Shown here: one piece after another, positions 40,490-50,120 of the stretch
Numbering within the stretch: the stretch's first letter is position 1
Layout: each line of letters opens with the position of its first letter
NCBI GenBank assembly: GCA_002841765.1
Contig: PHAV01000001.1
Coordinates: 232,607 to 296,606 of the forward strand
DNA from: Deltaproteobacteria bacterium HGW-Deltaproteobacteria-4
Lineage (GTDB): Bacteria; Desulfobacterota; Desulfuromonadia; Desulfuromonadales; UBA2197
DNA length: 64,000 nucleotides
Direction of reading: 5' to 3'
Made by a program: the position numbers and the translations under genes
Notes under the pieces: generated by a model
The model's database searches: none
What the model was told of the DNA's origin: nothing
Seen by the model: the letters and a program-made list of their open reading frames with translations, nothing else

Positions 40490-41887
40490 TCAAGTCGCAA
40501 AGAGCGCCTCCCCTTGGCGCAGACGGGACAGACTCCGTTCTTTGCCGAGAACTTCGAGAACTTCATACACCGAAGGGCTGGTGGTGGTGCCGTTCAAGGC
40601 GACCCGGACCGGTGGTGCGAGCTTGCCGAGTTTGAGTCCGGTCTCGGACATCGCCTGATTGAAGGCGGCGGCAATGGCGTCATGGCTGAAGTCTTCGAGA
40701 GCACTGAGGTGTTTGAGGACAATTTGATAGCCGGCCTTGGCTTCGGGCGTACAACACTTGCTAACCGCCTCGGGGAGATAGTCCACCTTATCGGCAAAGT
40801 AAAAGGCCGCACCCTCTGCCATCTCGACCATGGTATGAGAGCGCTCTTGCAGCGACTTGACAACACCCACCAGATCCGGTCCGCCTTCGGTTTCAATCCC
40901 TCTTTCTCCGAGATATTCTTTAAGCAGTGCCGCCAAACGCTGGCGATCACCGGTCTTGATGTAGTGGGCATTGAGCCACAGCAGCTTTTCGGGATTGAAG
41001 ACTCCGGCGGAACGGCCGACATGATTGAGGTCGAACTTGGCGATCAACTCCTCCATCGAAAAGATCTCTTCATCGCCGCAGGACCAGCCGAGGCGTGCCA
41101 GATAGTTCACCAGCGCTTCCGGCAAAAAGCCCATGACGCGATACTCCATCACCGAAGTGGCGCCGTGGCGCTTTGAGAGCCGGGTCTTGTCAGCGCCGAG
41201 GATCATCGGTACATGAGCAAATTCCGGAACCGCATAGCCGAGGGCTTGGTAGAGGAGGATCTGCCGCGGCGTATTGTTGACGTGATCGTCGCCACGCAGT
41301 ACCAGAGTCATCCCCATCTCGGCATCGTCGACAACGACGACAAAATTATAGGTCGGGGTGTTGTCGGAGCGCTGGATGATGAGATCGTCGAGTTCTTCGT
41401 TCTGGAAGGAGATGGTCCCTTTAATGCGATCGACAAAGGCAGTCTCGCCATCGGGGACGAGAAAGCGGATGGCATAAGGACGATCATCGGGTTGATCATG
41501 GCGATGCAGGCAGGTGCGATCGTATTTCGGCTTGCCGCCACTCTTCATTGCCGCTTCGCGGCGCTGCTCCAACTCTTCCGGCGTGCAGTAACAACGATAG
41601 GCCTTGCCGGCCGCGATCAATTCCTGCACCTTGTTCCGGTACAGGTCGAAACGATCGGATTGGTAAATCGGCCCTTCGTCATAGTTGAGTCCCAGCCAAT
41701 CCATGGCCTGCAGGATGGCATCGACGGAGGTCTGGGTGCTGCGAGCGACATCGGTATCTTCAATGCGGAGAATAAAAGTTCCCTGCTCCTTGCGGGCGAG
41801 GAGAAAATTAAAGAGGGCAGTGCGGGCCCCGCCAATATGCAGATAACCGGTGGGGCTGGGAGCAAAACGGACACGAAGCTGTGACAT
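40490..41887 (-). CDS. gltX: Glutamyl-tRNA synthetase
   Basis: GltX charges tRNA with glutamate. The 465-residue class I synthetase has the HIGH region as [19 protein letters not shown] at residues 8-26 and the KMSKS equivalent as TRLSKRHG near 240. The C-terminal half is the anticodon-binding helical domain. It is encoded on the minus strand directly after a TSUP transporter gene (26 bp gap) and converges with the spermidine-synthase-like gene. Whether it is discriminating or also charges tRNA-Gln cannot be told by eye. Confidence 0.96.
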   Translation of the reverse strand: MSQLRVRFAPSPTGYLHIGGARTALFNFLLARKEQGTFILRIEDTDVARSTQTSVDAILQAMDWLGLNYDEGPIYQSDRFDLYRNKVQELIAAGKAYRCYCTPEELEQRREAAMKSGGKPKYDRTCLHRHDQPDDRPYAIRFLVPDGETAFVDRIKGTISFQNEELDDLIIQRSDNTPTYNFVVVVDDAEMGMTLVLRGDDHVNNTPRQILLYQALGYAVPEFAHVPMILGADKTRLSKRHGATSVMEYRVMGFLPEALVNYLARLGWSCGDEEIFSMEELIAKFDLNHVGRSAGVFNPEKLLWLNAHYIKTGDRQRLAALLKEYLGERGIETEGGPDLVGVVKSLQERSHTMVEMAEGAAFYFADKVDYLPEAVSKCCTPEAKAGYQIVLKHLSALEDFSHDAIAAAFNQAMSETGLKLGKLAPPVRVALNGTTTSPSVYEVLEVLGKERSLSRLRQGEALFAT

Positions 41888-41913
41888 AAGCAGAAACCTC
41901 CAGAAAATGAAGT

Positions 41914-42729
41914 TTAGAGTAGCAGATTTTTCACCACCATATTGAGACCGATAAAGACGATAAAGAGGGCAAAGGCCTTAAAGAGACCTTTGTGAGTGGT
42001 ATGCGAAGCAATTTTAACGCCGACGCGGGCAAAGAGGACGGTCAGCGGGGCGATTAACAGGGCGACCAGGAAGTTGACGTAGCCAAGAGAGTAAGCCGGC
42101 AGGCCGGGATGACCCCAGCCGTGATAGATATAAGAGGCGGTGCCAAAGAGGGCAGAGATCACCATTAGCGCACTTGAGGTGCCGACAGCCTGGTGCATCG
42201 ACTGTCCGAGAAAATAGACCATGAGTGGAACGGCAATAATTCCGCCGCCGACACCAAAAAAAGCGGAGAAGGTACCGACGATTAGTCCGATGAGCAGGGC
42301 AGGGGGGAGAGCGTCGCAGTGTTGCCGACCTTCCGGCGGGGGGGGTTGAAAGAACATCCGCAAGCCGATGCCGATCTGCATCATCCCCATTAAACCTTTG
42401 AGAAGCTCGCCGGAGAGTCCTGCCGCCAGGGTCGAGCCGAGAATAACACCGACAATGCTGCCGATAGCGAGGCGGCCGGCGGCATGAAAATCGACATTAC
42501 CGCGCTTACGATGTCCCCAGGCGCTGCTGATGGCGGTCGGGATGATGATCGCCAGGCTGGTGCCGAAGGCGGTGTGGACGATAATCTCCGGAGAGAAATG
42601 AGCTAAAGGAAAGGCCCATAAAAAGCAGGGGATGAGGATGATGCCGCCACCGATACCGAAGAGGCCGGCCAGAACGCCGGCCAAGGCGCCGAGGAGTAAA
42701 AAGAGGATAAGGGCCGGGGCTGTAAACAT
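41914..42729 (-). CDS. TSUP (TauE/SafE) family membrane transporter
   Basis: This 271-residue integral membrane protein has two related halves, each opening with the TSUP glycine-rich signature: [17 protein letters not shown] near residues 18-34 and [19 protein letters not shown] near 150. About eight helices are expected. The family exports or imports sulfite, sulfoacetate or other small organosulfur anions. The substrate is not evident here. It precedes gltX on the minus strand and may be transcribed with it. Confidence 0.88.
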   Translation of the reverse strand: MFTAPALILFLLLGALAGVLAGLFGIGGGIILIPCFLWAFPLAHFSPEIIVHTAFGTSLAIIIPTAISSAWGHRKRGNVDFHAAGRLAIGSIVGVILGSTLAAGLSGELLKGLMGMMQIGIGLRMFFQPPPPEGRQHCDALPPALLIGLIVGTFSAFFGVGGGIIAVPLMVYFLGQSMHQAVGTSSALMVISALFGTASYIYHGWGHPGLPAYSLGYVNFLVALLIAPLTVLFARVGVKIASHTTHKGLFKAFALFIVFIGLNMVVKNLLL

Positions 42730-42777
42730 GACAATTCACCGGATAGGGGGTGATTTGAGGAATTTTCCACTTACAGC

Positions 42778-42806
42778 AAAAGGCCAGGGGGAGACCCTGG
42801 CCTTTT
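42778..42806 (-). terminator. Bidirectional intrinsic terminator between the tRNA pair and the TSUP gene
   Basis: AAAAGGCCAGGG pairs perfectly with CCCTGGCCTTTT through a 5-nt loop. Transcription from the minus-strand tRNAs would end at its T-run before entering the TSUP gene. Confidence 0.85.
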
Positions 42807-42819
42807 GTCTTTTATACGC

Positions 42820-42893
<74 letters not shown>

Positions 42894-42911
42894 CTGAACA
42901 CGTCTTTTTTT

Positions 42912-42999
42912 TGGTGCCGAAGGCGAGACTCGAACTCGCACGACCCTACAGCCACTAGACCCTGAACCTAGCGTGTCTACCAATTCCACCACTTCGGCA
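42912..42999 (-). tRNA. tRNA-Leu (anticodon CAG)
   Basis: The minus-strand 88-nt class II tRNA has acceptor TGCCGAA/TTCGGCA, anticodon stem CTAGG/TCTAG with one G-U pair, and loop TTCAGGG (anticodon CAG, reading CTG). A long variable arm (TGGCTGTAGGGTCGT region) and an encoded CCA are present. It is the first gene of a two-tRNA transcript. Confidence 0.95.
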
Positions 43000-43011
43000 T
43001 GAAGTGCTGGG

Positions 43012-43040
43012 TTTATAGCAAATAGCTTGCACTGATGCAA
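43012..43040 (-). promoter_or_regulatory. Promoter of the tRNA-Leu/tRNA-Cys transcript
   Basis: On the minus strand TTGCAT (43040-43035) and TATAAA (43017-43012) have a 17-bp spacer and lie 12 bp before the tRNA 5' end. Confidence 0.7.
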
Positions 43041-43135
43041 GGAGAAAAAATGCTTATTTAACACTCAGCTGTTACAGTCTGTTTTTTATGGTAAGTTTTA
43101 CTGGAATTTTGAGATTTTGTCTTATGTTTCAATTC

Positions 43136-44488
<1,353 letters not shown>

Positions 44489-44516
44489 GGATAAGCGTTG
44501 ACATCTTCGCGTAAAT

Positions 44517-44549
44517 ACGGCTCGTCGGTTCTTTTACGGCGGGCCGTTT
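44517..44549 (+). terminator. Probable terminator after metY
   Basis: ACGGCTCGTCG pairs with CGGCGGGCCGT (two G-U pairs) around a 9-nt loop, followed by TTTGTGT. Confidence 0.5.
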
Positions 44550-44560
44550 GTGTAAATGGG
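44547..44560 (+). repeat. 14-bp sequence identical to one at 63921-63934
   Basis: TTTGTGTAAATGGG occurs here and again in the putative IS end at the right edge of the window. Here it is followed by AAGCTAAGTAGTTGACC-type sequence with no transposase nearby. It could be a relic insertion-sequence end or chance. Confidence 0.3.
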
Positions 44561-44584
44561 CAAGGTAGCTGTAAAGCTAAGTAG

Positions 44585-44612
44585 TTGACCTTTATTCCCG
44601 TGCCGGTGTAAA
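44585..44612 (+). promoter_or_regulatory. Possible promoter of the TPR-to-mlaD operon
   Basis: TTGACC (44585-44590) and TGTAAA (44607-44612) have a 16-bp spacer and lie about 90 bp before the TPR gene. The -10 is only partly conserved. Confidence 0.4.
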
Positions 44613-44698
44613 ACTCTCAATCTCGGAGACTATTAGTAATGGCTGCGGCGGCAGTGTTTATTTAGTTCCTGATTCCAGAAACGACAGGGGTCAAAGCT

Positions 44699-45649
44699 GT
44701 GCAGGCAAAAATTTTTAACGGCAATGATGGCGACTTTTTATTTTGGACTCCCGAAGCTGACGACGTAGTTCTGGTCGGACCGGAGCAGCGCGCTGTTCCT
44801 TTGCCGCAGCGACCCCTCCCTGTCTTTGCTCATGCGATTCAGGATGGCAGACGTCCTGACGACGATGCCCTTGGTGCTGGTATCTACGAATATCTGCGCC
44901 GTTATCCGGACTGCGATGGGGGCTATGACCTTGCCGATCTGTTGCGAAATGCTTATTCCCATTACCTGATGGATATTGCGGCGCAGGTGATTATGATCGA
45001 AGAGAAGGAGGTCGATGCCCCTTTTCTGCGGCGGAAAATTACCGGTTTGAAGATTCTCGCCCTCCTTGAAGCGCGGTCGCAGCTCTACTATCAACTCGGC
45101 CGCAGTTACTTTGAATTTGCCACCATGTTTACAGAATTACCACACTGTCGAATTCATCTGCTGGCGGCGCGGGAATATCTGCAACGGGCGCTGCAACTTG
45201 AAGCCGATGATCCGGCAACCCTCAATCTCCTGGCCCAGATCGAAGCCTGGTTCGGGATGAATGCAGCAGCATGTCGTCTCTGGCAGCAGGCAGCAACGCT
45301 GGTTGGCGAGCCGACGCGTTCGGCTTTGCTGCAACGGGCGGCAGAGACGCAGGCCACATCTTCAGAAAGTCCCTTGATCGATGAGCTTGAAGCTCTCGGT
45401 GCGACGCTGCTGTTGATCGGGGCCGGGGAGTTTGCTCAGGCGTTAGAAATTCTTGAGCGCTTGCAGGAACAGGGGCGGATTATGGCGGAATTGCCGACTC
45501 CGGAGTTTTACTATCTCCTCGGTCATTGTCGTGAAAAGTGCACCGATTCTGGCCAGGCGCTGGTGGCTTACATCCAGGCCCTTGAAATCGATCCGGAGTT
45601 TTCACTCGCCCAAGCCGGTTTCGACCGGCTCAGCCAGGGAGAATCCTGA
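44699..45649 (+). CDS. TPR-repeat protein of unknown function
   Basis: This 316-residue protein starts at GTG 44699 (AGGGG upstream) and has no signal peptide, so it is probably cytosolic. The C-terminal two thirds contain TPR-like helix pairs: SQLYYQLGRSYFEFATMF, AREYLQRALQLEADDPATL, ALEILERLQEQGRI and YYLLGHCREKCTDSGQALVAYIQALEIDP. The N-terminal 110 residues match nothing I recognise. It is the first gene of an operon leading through a 33-residue membrane peptide and a WPF-repeat protein to mlaE-mlaF-mlaD. It may be an adaptor for that system (inference). Confidence 0.75.
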   Translation: MQAKIFNGNDGDFLFWTPEADDVVLVGPEQRAVPLPQRPLPVFAHAIQDGRRPDDDALGAGIYEYLRRYPDCDGGYDLADLLRNAYSHYLMDIAAQVIMIEEKEVDAPFLRRKITGLKILALLEARSQLYYQLGRSYFEFATMFTELPHCRIHLLAAREYLQRALQLEADDPATLNLLAQIEAWFGMNAAACRLWQQAATLVGEPTRSALLQRAAETQATSSESPLIDELEALGATLLLIGAGEFAQALEILERLQEQGRIMAELPTPEFYYLLGHCREKCTDSGQALVAYIQALEIDPEFSLAQAGFDRLSQGES

Positions 45650-45750
45650 TGTTTGACAACTTCACCCTCGGAGATTTCATCTTTACCGCTGTGGTAACAA
45701 TCGGCACGGCCTTGATCGTCTATTTTGCCAATCGGGGGAGAAAAGGGTGA
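45649..45750 (+). CDS. 33-residue single-helix membrane protein
   Basis: The tiny frame MFDNFTLGDFIFTAVVTIGT... ends in YFANRGRKG. It has one hydrophobic helix of about 18 residues and a positively charged C-terminus, implying an N-out/C-in inner-membrane peptide. Its ATG overlaps the stop of the TPR gene (TGATG) and its stop overlaps the next start (GTGA). Such exact coupling on both sides argues for a real gene, although no homologue is known to me. It is too short for ordinary gene callers. Confidence 0.65.
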   Translation: MFDNFTLGDFIFTAVVTIGTALIVYFANRGRKG

Positions 45751-47231
45751 ATTCCCTTGCCGCATGGTCGAAGGTCTGGGCCGCTTCCCTTCTGCTTGCT
45801 GTCTGTCTTCTTTTGCCGGCAACAAGTTTTGCTACGAGCGCTGGATCAATCTTTACGCTCTGGCCGATTATCGATTATCGTTCTTCCCCGCAGCATAACT
45901 TCGCCAGCCTCGGTCTTGCCGGTCCGCTGCTGCGTTATGAACGGCATGATACGAGGACGCGTTTCGGTCTGCGTCCCCTCTATTATCGCGAAACAGATGA
46001 AAAAGGGGGGATTGAGAGTGATCTCCTGTATCCTTTGATGACCTATCGTTCGAATCAGGATGAGCGTTCTTTTCAATTTTTTCATCTCTTGACCTCTGAT
46101 GTCAGTACCGAGGACGGGAGCGATTTCATGCTCTTTCCCTTCCTCTTTTATCGCAATCCTCCGCAGGGAGAAGGCTATTTCGCCTTCTTTCCTGTTGGCG
46201 GCAAGATTTTGAACCGTTTCGGCCGCGATCGAATCCAGTTTGCCCTCTTTCCTCTTTATAGCAAGACCGAGCGCAAGGGGACGGAGACGACCAACCTCCT
46301 GTGGCCCTTCTTTTCGCTGACCCGCGGGGAGGATGAGCGCGGCTGGGCTTTTTGGCCTTTGTACGGAACCGCCGAAAAAAAAGGGGTATATCATCGCCAG
46401 TTCATGCTCTGGCCCTTCTTCTTTCGTAGCGATGAACGACTCGATACTTCAGAGCCCTTGCGGACACGGGCCTTCTTTCCGTTCTTTTACTTTGCCGATT
46501 CAACGACCCGTTTGGATCATACTTATCTCTGGCCCTTCTTTCGCCATATTGAAGATGACCGTAAAGATCTCGAGGAGTGGAACTTCCCCTGGCCGATCTT
46601 TCGCATCATTGACGGCAAAGATCGGCAGATGCTTCGTCTCCTCCCCTTTTACAGCGATGACCGCACTGAAAAATTGCACAGCCGCTGGCTGTTATGGCCT
46701 GTTTACAAGGAAGAAGAGCAAGCAACCCCGAACTACTCGTCGCAAAGACAGCGGGTTTTGTACTGGCTTTATTCCAATACAACGGAGCACTTTGCCGGGG
46801 AAGAAAGAGCATACCGGCATAGAATCGATCTCTGGCCGCTCTTAACTTTTGAAGAGAAGGACGGTCTGTCGCACTTCAGCACACTGGCGCTGCTCGAACC
46901 TTTTTTCCCCGACAACGAGCAGATTGAACGGAACTGGTCACCGCTGTGGCGCATTTACCAGCGCCGCTGGGACAGCGCCGGGAATAACGCTTCGACCTTC
47001 CTGTGGAATCTGTACTGGAAAGAGCGGCGCGGGGACGACCTTCTTTTCGAACTCTTCCCCTTGCTTTACTATCGTGATGAGGAGAGTCTGCAACGCTTTG
47101 AACTGTCGCTGCTCAAAGGGCTTTATCGCTACACGAAAGGATCTGAACAGTCGTGTACTTTTCTTTTTTATCTGCCGTGGGGTTGGTGCCATCCGTTAGC
47201 CGATAAAGCGCCACCGAAGGAGTTGCCTTAA
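45747..47231 (+). CDS. Exported protein built of about twenty short W/F-P-F/L aromatic repeats
   Basis: The 494-residue protein starts at GTG 45747 and has a signal peptide cleaved near SFA (residue 29). The mature part is a chain of about 20-22 repeats spaced roughly 20 residues apart. Each is centred on an aromatic strand such as FTLWPIIDYR, MLFPFLFYR, FALFPLYSK, LLWPFFSLTR, FMLWPFFFR, TYLWPFFRHI, RWLLWPVYKE and IDLWPLLTFEE. Charged turns rich in D, E, R and K lie between them. The pattern suggests a beta-structured periplasmic or outer-membrane protein. I know of no named family. It overlaps mlaE by one base. Confidence 0.78.
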   Translation: MNSLAAWSKVWAASLLLAVCLLLPATSFATSAGSIFTLWPIIDYRSSPQHNFASLGLAGPLLRYERHDTRTRFGLRPLYYRETDEKGGIESDLLYPLMTYRSNQDERSFQFFHLLTSDVSTEDGSDFMLFPFLFYRNPPQGEGYFAFFPVGGKILNRFGRDRIQFALFPLYSKTERKGTETTNLLWPFFSLTRGEDERGWAFWPLYGTAEKKGVYHRQFMLWPFFFRSDERLDTSEPLRTRAFFPFFYFADSTTRLDHTYLWPFFRHIEDDRKDLEEWNFPWPIFRIIDGKDRQMLRLLPFYSDDRTEKLHSRWLLWPVYKEEEQATPNYSSQRQRVLYWLYSNTTEHFAGEERAYRHRIDLWPLLTFEEKDGLSHFSTLALLEPFFPDNEQIERNWSPLWRIYQRRWDSAGNNASTFLWNLYWKERRGDDLLFELFPLLYYRDEESLQRFELSLLKGLYRYTKGSEQSCTFLFYLPWGWCHPLADKAPPKELP

Positions 47232-47998
47232 TGTTTCAATACGTCGGCCGCACACTCCTGAATATTAGTCAGACGACCGGAGAGATGCTTAAGCTCTTCT
47301 TTGCTACGGTCTATTTTTTTAAGGAAGCCCCCCGTAATCTCCCGGCAATCTTTCGCCAACTTGCGGAGATTGGCGTAAACACCTTGCCGATTGTTGCCCT
47401 CGCCGCCCTCTTTATCGGCATGGTCCTCGCTCTGCAAACCGGTTCGGCTCTTGTTCTTTATGGCTCCCAGAATGTTATTGGCTCGATCGTCGGTCTCTCC
47501 ATGGTCAAAGAGCTCGGCCCGGTGATGACCAGCCTCCTCGTTGCCGGGCGTGTCGGTTCGGCGATGGCCGCGGAGATCGGTGCCATGGAGATTTATGAAG
47601 AGATCGACGCGCTCAAGACCCTGGAGATCAATCCGGTCCGCTATCTGGCTATGCCGCGCCTGATCGCCTGCCTGGCCGCCGTCCCGGCATTAGTCGTCTT
47701 TGTCGTCTTTATCGGCATTTTAGGGGGAGGAGTCATCTGTGCGATTAATCCCCAGATTTCAGTGCCGATCAACACCTACTATGATGGCATCGTCACTTCG
47801 ATGGAGGCGATGGATATTGTCAAGGGATTGACCAAGGCACTGGTCTTCGGTGGCATCATCGGTCTGGTCAGTTGTTATGTCGGCTTCAAGACTTCCGGCG
47901 GCGCTCGCGGCATCGGTCGCTCGACGACCCGCTCGGTGGTTATGTCTTTTCTCCTGATCTTTGTTGCCAACTACTTTTTGACGCGGATGATGATGTAG
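47231..47998 (+). CDS. mlaE: MlaE-family ABC transporter permease
   Basis: MlaE is the permease of an MCE-type system that moves phospholipids between inner and outer membranes. The 255-residue protein has the family motifs: KELGPVMTSLLVAGRVGSAMAAEIGAME near residue 95, EEIDALKTLEINPVRYLAMPR, and about five helices. ATG overlaps the stop of the WPF-repeat gene (TAATG). mlaF and mlaD follow directly, forming the conserved core; mlaB and mlaC are absent. Confidence 0.92.
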   Translation: MFQYVGRTLLNISQTTGEMLKLFFATVYFFKEAPRNLPAIFRQLAEIGVNTLPIVALAALFIGMVLALQTGSALVLYGSQNVIGSIVGLSMVKELGPVMTSLLVAGRVGSAMAAEIGAMEIYEEIDALKTLEINPVRYLAMPRLIACLAAVPALVVFVVFIGILGGGVICAINPQISVPINTYYDGIVTSMEAMDIVKGLTKALVFGGIIGLVSCYVGFKTSGGARGIGRSTTRSVVMSFLLIFVANYFLTRMMM

Positions 47999-48039
47999 AA
48001 TGGATACGGTACAGTTAACCGGGAAGTGTGAGTCGATTC

Positions 48040-48912
48040 ATGGCAGATGAGAAGAAAGATGAGGCAGTCTCCGAAGGATTCTTCAGCCGTCTTGTCCACG
48101 GCTTCAGTGCACCGATCTTTCAGGAAGGGAATTCCCATACGGCTGTAAACTATAACGAGTCCCGCGGGGTGGGGATCAAGATCGTTGATCTTCATAAATC
48201 TTTCGCTGGTCAGCCGGTTCTGCGTGGAATCAATCTCGAAATTTCCCCGGGGGAAACCTTCTCGATTATCGGTCCGTCAGGGACTGGTAAAAGTGTTTTG
48301 CTCAAGCATATTGTCCGCCTGCTCCAGCCTGATTCCGGTCAGATTTTTGTTGATGGTCAGGATATCAACGCCCCTCTTGCCGAGGGGGAGAGTCGTGATT
48401 ACCGCTATAGCATGGTCTTTCAGTCCTCAGCTCTCTTTAATTCTCTGACCGTTGGCGAAAATGTCGGTCTGTGGCTGCGCGAGAACCGGATCTGTCCTGA
48501 GGCCCGGATACGCCAGATCATCAGGGAAAAGCTCGCCCTCGTCAACCTTGCCGGCAAGGAGGAAATGTTGACTTCCGAGCTCTCCGGCGGGATGAAAAAA
48601 CGCGTCGCGATTGCCCGTTCGCTGGCGATGAATCCTGATCTGATCCTTTACGATGAGCCGACGGCGGAGCTCGACCCGGTGACATCCGACGAACTGGCGC
48701 GGGTGATTACCGATCTCAAGTCGAAGTTAAAGTTGACCACAGTGATCGTCACGCATGATTTGAACTTTGCCCTTTATCTTTCTGATCGGGTCGCCATGAT
48801 TAATCCTGAAGGGATTGTTGAAGTCGGGACCCCGGAACAAATTAAAGCAAGCCAGAATCCTTTGGTGCGTAATTTTATTTACACCACCACCAAAGGGCTT
48901 AAGGGAGAATAG
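48040..48912 (+). CDS. mlaF: MlaF-type ABC transporter ATP-binding protein
   Basis: MlaF powers the MlaE permease. The 290-residue protein has about 45 extra N-terminal residues, then Walker A IGPSGTGKSVLLK, Q-loop FQSSALFNSLTV, signature LSGGMKKRVAIARSLA and Walker B LILYDEPTAELDP. LSGGMKKR is typical of the MlaF/Ttg2A group. A GTG at 48028 is a possible alternative start closer to GGGAAG. The gene follows mlaE by about 40 bp and precedes mlaD by 4 bp. Confidence 0.93.
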   Translation: MADEKKDEAVSEGFFSRLVHGFSAPIFQEGNSHTAVNYNESRGVGIKIVDLHKSFAGQPVLRGINLEISPGETFSIIGPSGTGKSVLLKHIVRLLQPDSGQIFVDGQDINAPLAEGESRDYRYSMVFQSSALFNSLTVGENVGLWLRENRICPEARIRQIIREKLALVNLAGKEEMLTSELSGGMKKRVAIARSLAMNPDLILYDEPTAELDPVTSDELARVITDLKSKLKLTTVIVTHDLNFALYLSDRVAMINPEGIVEVGTPEQIKASQNPLVRNFIYTTTKGLKGE

Positions 48913-48916
48913 CGAT

Positions 48917-50005
48917 ATGACAATGACAATAGAAAAGAAGGTCGGTATCTTCTTTCTCCTTTCCCTGATTACTCTGGGAGTGATGATTGAGCTGGTGCAG
49001 GACTGGAATCCCTTCGAGCGCAGAGTTGGTTACACCACTTATTTTAAAGCGGTGGTCGGTCTCAAAGTCGGCGATCCGGTGATGGTCGCCGGCGTCAATG
49101 TCGGCAAGGTGACCGCCATCCGCATCGATGACGGACGGGTCCGCACTGACTTCGAAGTGTTGCTCGATACAGTGATCAAAGAAGATTCTGTCGCGGCGAT
49201 CGGTCAGACCAGTTTGCTCGGCGGGACCTTCCTCGGTGTCGATTTCGGGACTAAAAACGCCAAAGTGATTCCCCCTGGCAGTGTCGTTGTCAGTCGTGAC
49301 GGAGTCTCGATCGCTGACCTCCTCGACAGCTTCAATCGCAATCAGGATGAAACCTTTGCCATGGTTCAGGATATTCTGCGTGACAGCCGTGAGCCCTTTG
49401 TGACTCTTCTGCAGCGGCTTGAATCGGTCGTCAGCAAGGTCGATAGCGGTCAGGGGACGATCGGCCGATTGGTCAACGAAGATGAGATCTATGTCGAGCT
49501 TAATCAGACCATGAGCCAATTGCGGCAAATCGTCACGAGCGTCAAAGAAGGGAACGGGACCCTCGGCAAGTTGGTTGTTGACCCCGGTCTTTATGACAAT
49601 GCCAACGCGACTGCCGATCAGTTGAAAAAAATTGCGGAAAAGATCAATGCCGGTGAAGGGACGATTGGCAAACTCGTCAATAATGATACAGTTTATAATG
49701 AACTCTCCGACGCCCTTGCCGATATCCGTCAAATTGTTGCCAAAGTCAATCAAGGCGAGGGGAGTCTTGGGAAACTGGTGAATGATCCGGCGTTGTATGA
49801 TCAAGTTGCCGGGACAGCGCGGCGAGCCAACAATATTTTGACCAAAGTGGATGAAGGGCAGGGGACGCTGGGCCGTTTGGTGAATGAGGATGGTCTTTAC
49901 CGTCAGTCGGAAGCGACGCTGAATAAAGTCGATCGGGCCGTTAGTGGTATGAGCGATACCGGTCCTATGTCGGCTCTTGGTACGGTGATCGGGACATTTT
50001 TTTAG
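48917..50005 (+). CDS. mlaD: MlaD/MCE-domain protein with C-terminal tandem repeats
   Basis: MlaD-type proteins form a periplasmic lipid channel anchored next to MlaE. The 362-residue protein has an N-terminal helix (VGIFFLLSLITLGVMIEL), then one MCE domain (YFKAVVGLKVGDPVMVAGVNVGKV, about residues 36-120). After it come five repeats of about 34 residues, each with GxGTxG(K/R)LVxD/E and a helical segment (about 178-345), longer than the plain E. coli MlaD. The repeats may make a helical barrel or needle across the periplasm. GGGAG precedes ATG 48917. The frame upstream overlaps mlaF and is not coding. Confidence 0.9.
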   Translation: MTMTIEKKVGIFFLLSLITLGVMIELVQDWNPFERRVGYTTYFKAVVGLKVGDPVMVAGVNVGKVTAIRIDDGRVRTDFEVLLDTVIKEDSVAAIGQTSLLGGTFLGVDFGTKNAKVIPPGSVVVSRDGVSIADLLDSFNRNQDETFAMVQDILRDSREPFVTLLQRLESVVSKVDSGQGTIGRLVNEDEIYVELNQTMSQLRQIVTSVKEGNGTLGKLVVDPGLYDNANATADQLKKIAEKINAGEGTIGKLVNNDTVYNELSDALADIRQIVAKVNQGEGSLGKLVNDPALYDQVAGTARRANNILTKVDEGQGTLGRLVNEDGLYRQSEATLNKVDRAVSGMSDTGPMSALGTVIGTFF

Positions 50006-50036
50006 TTTTTTGCGGTTTACTTAATATTCTGAGTCG

Positions 50037-50066
50037 TTGACTATTCTTGCCGCTTTTGCTTAAATA
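50037..50066 (+). promoter_or_regulatory. Probable promoter of the aminotransferase gene
   Basis: TTGACT (50037-50042), 18-bp spacer, TAAATA (50061-50066), about 55 bp before the start codon. Confidence 0.5.
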
Positions 50067-50120
50067 AGCGCGCTCTCAGGGAATTAACATCACTTTCCAA
50101 CTCTCAAAGGAAACCATCTC

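Noticed and set aside
44550..44640. Possible c-di-GMP (GEMM) riboswitch before the TPR gene, suggested by GGCAAGG...GTAAAGC
   Set aside because: The two helices and tetraloop-receptor pattern expected of GEMM RNAs are not present.
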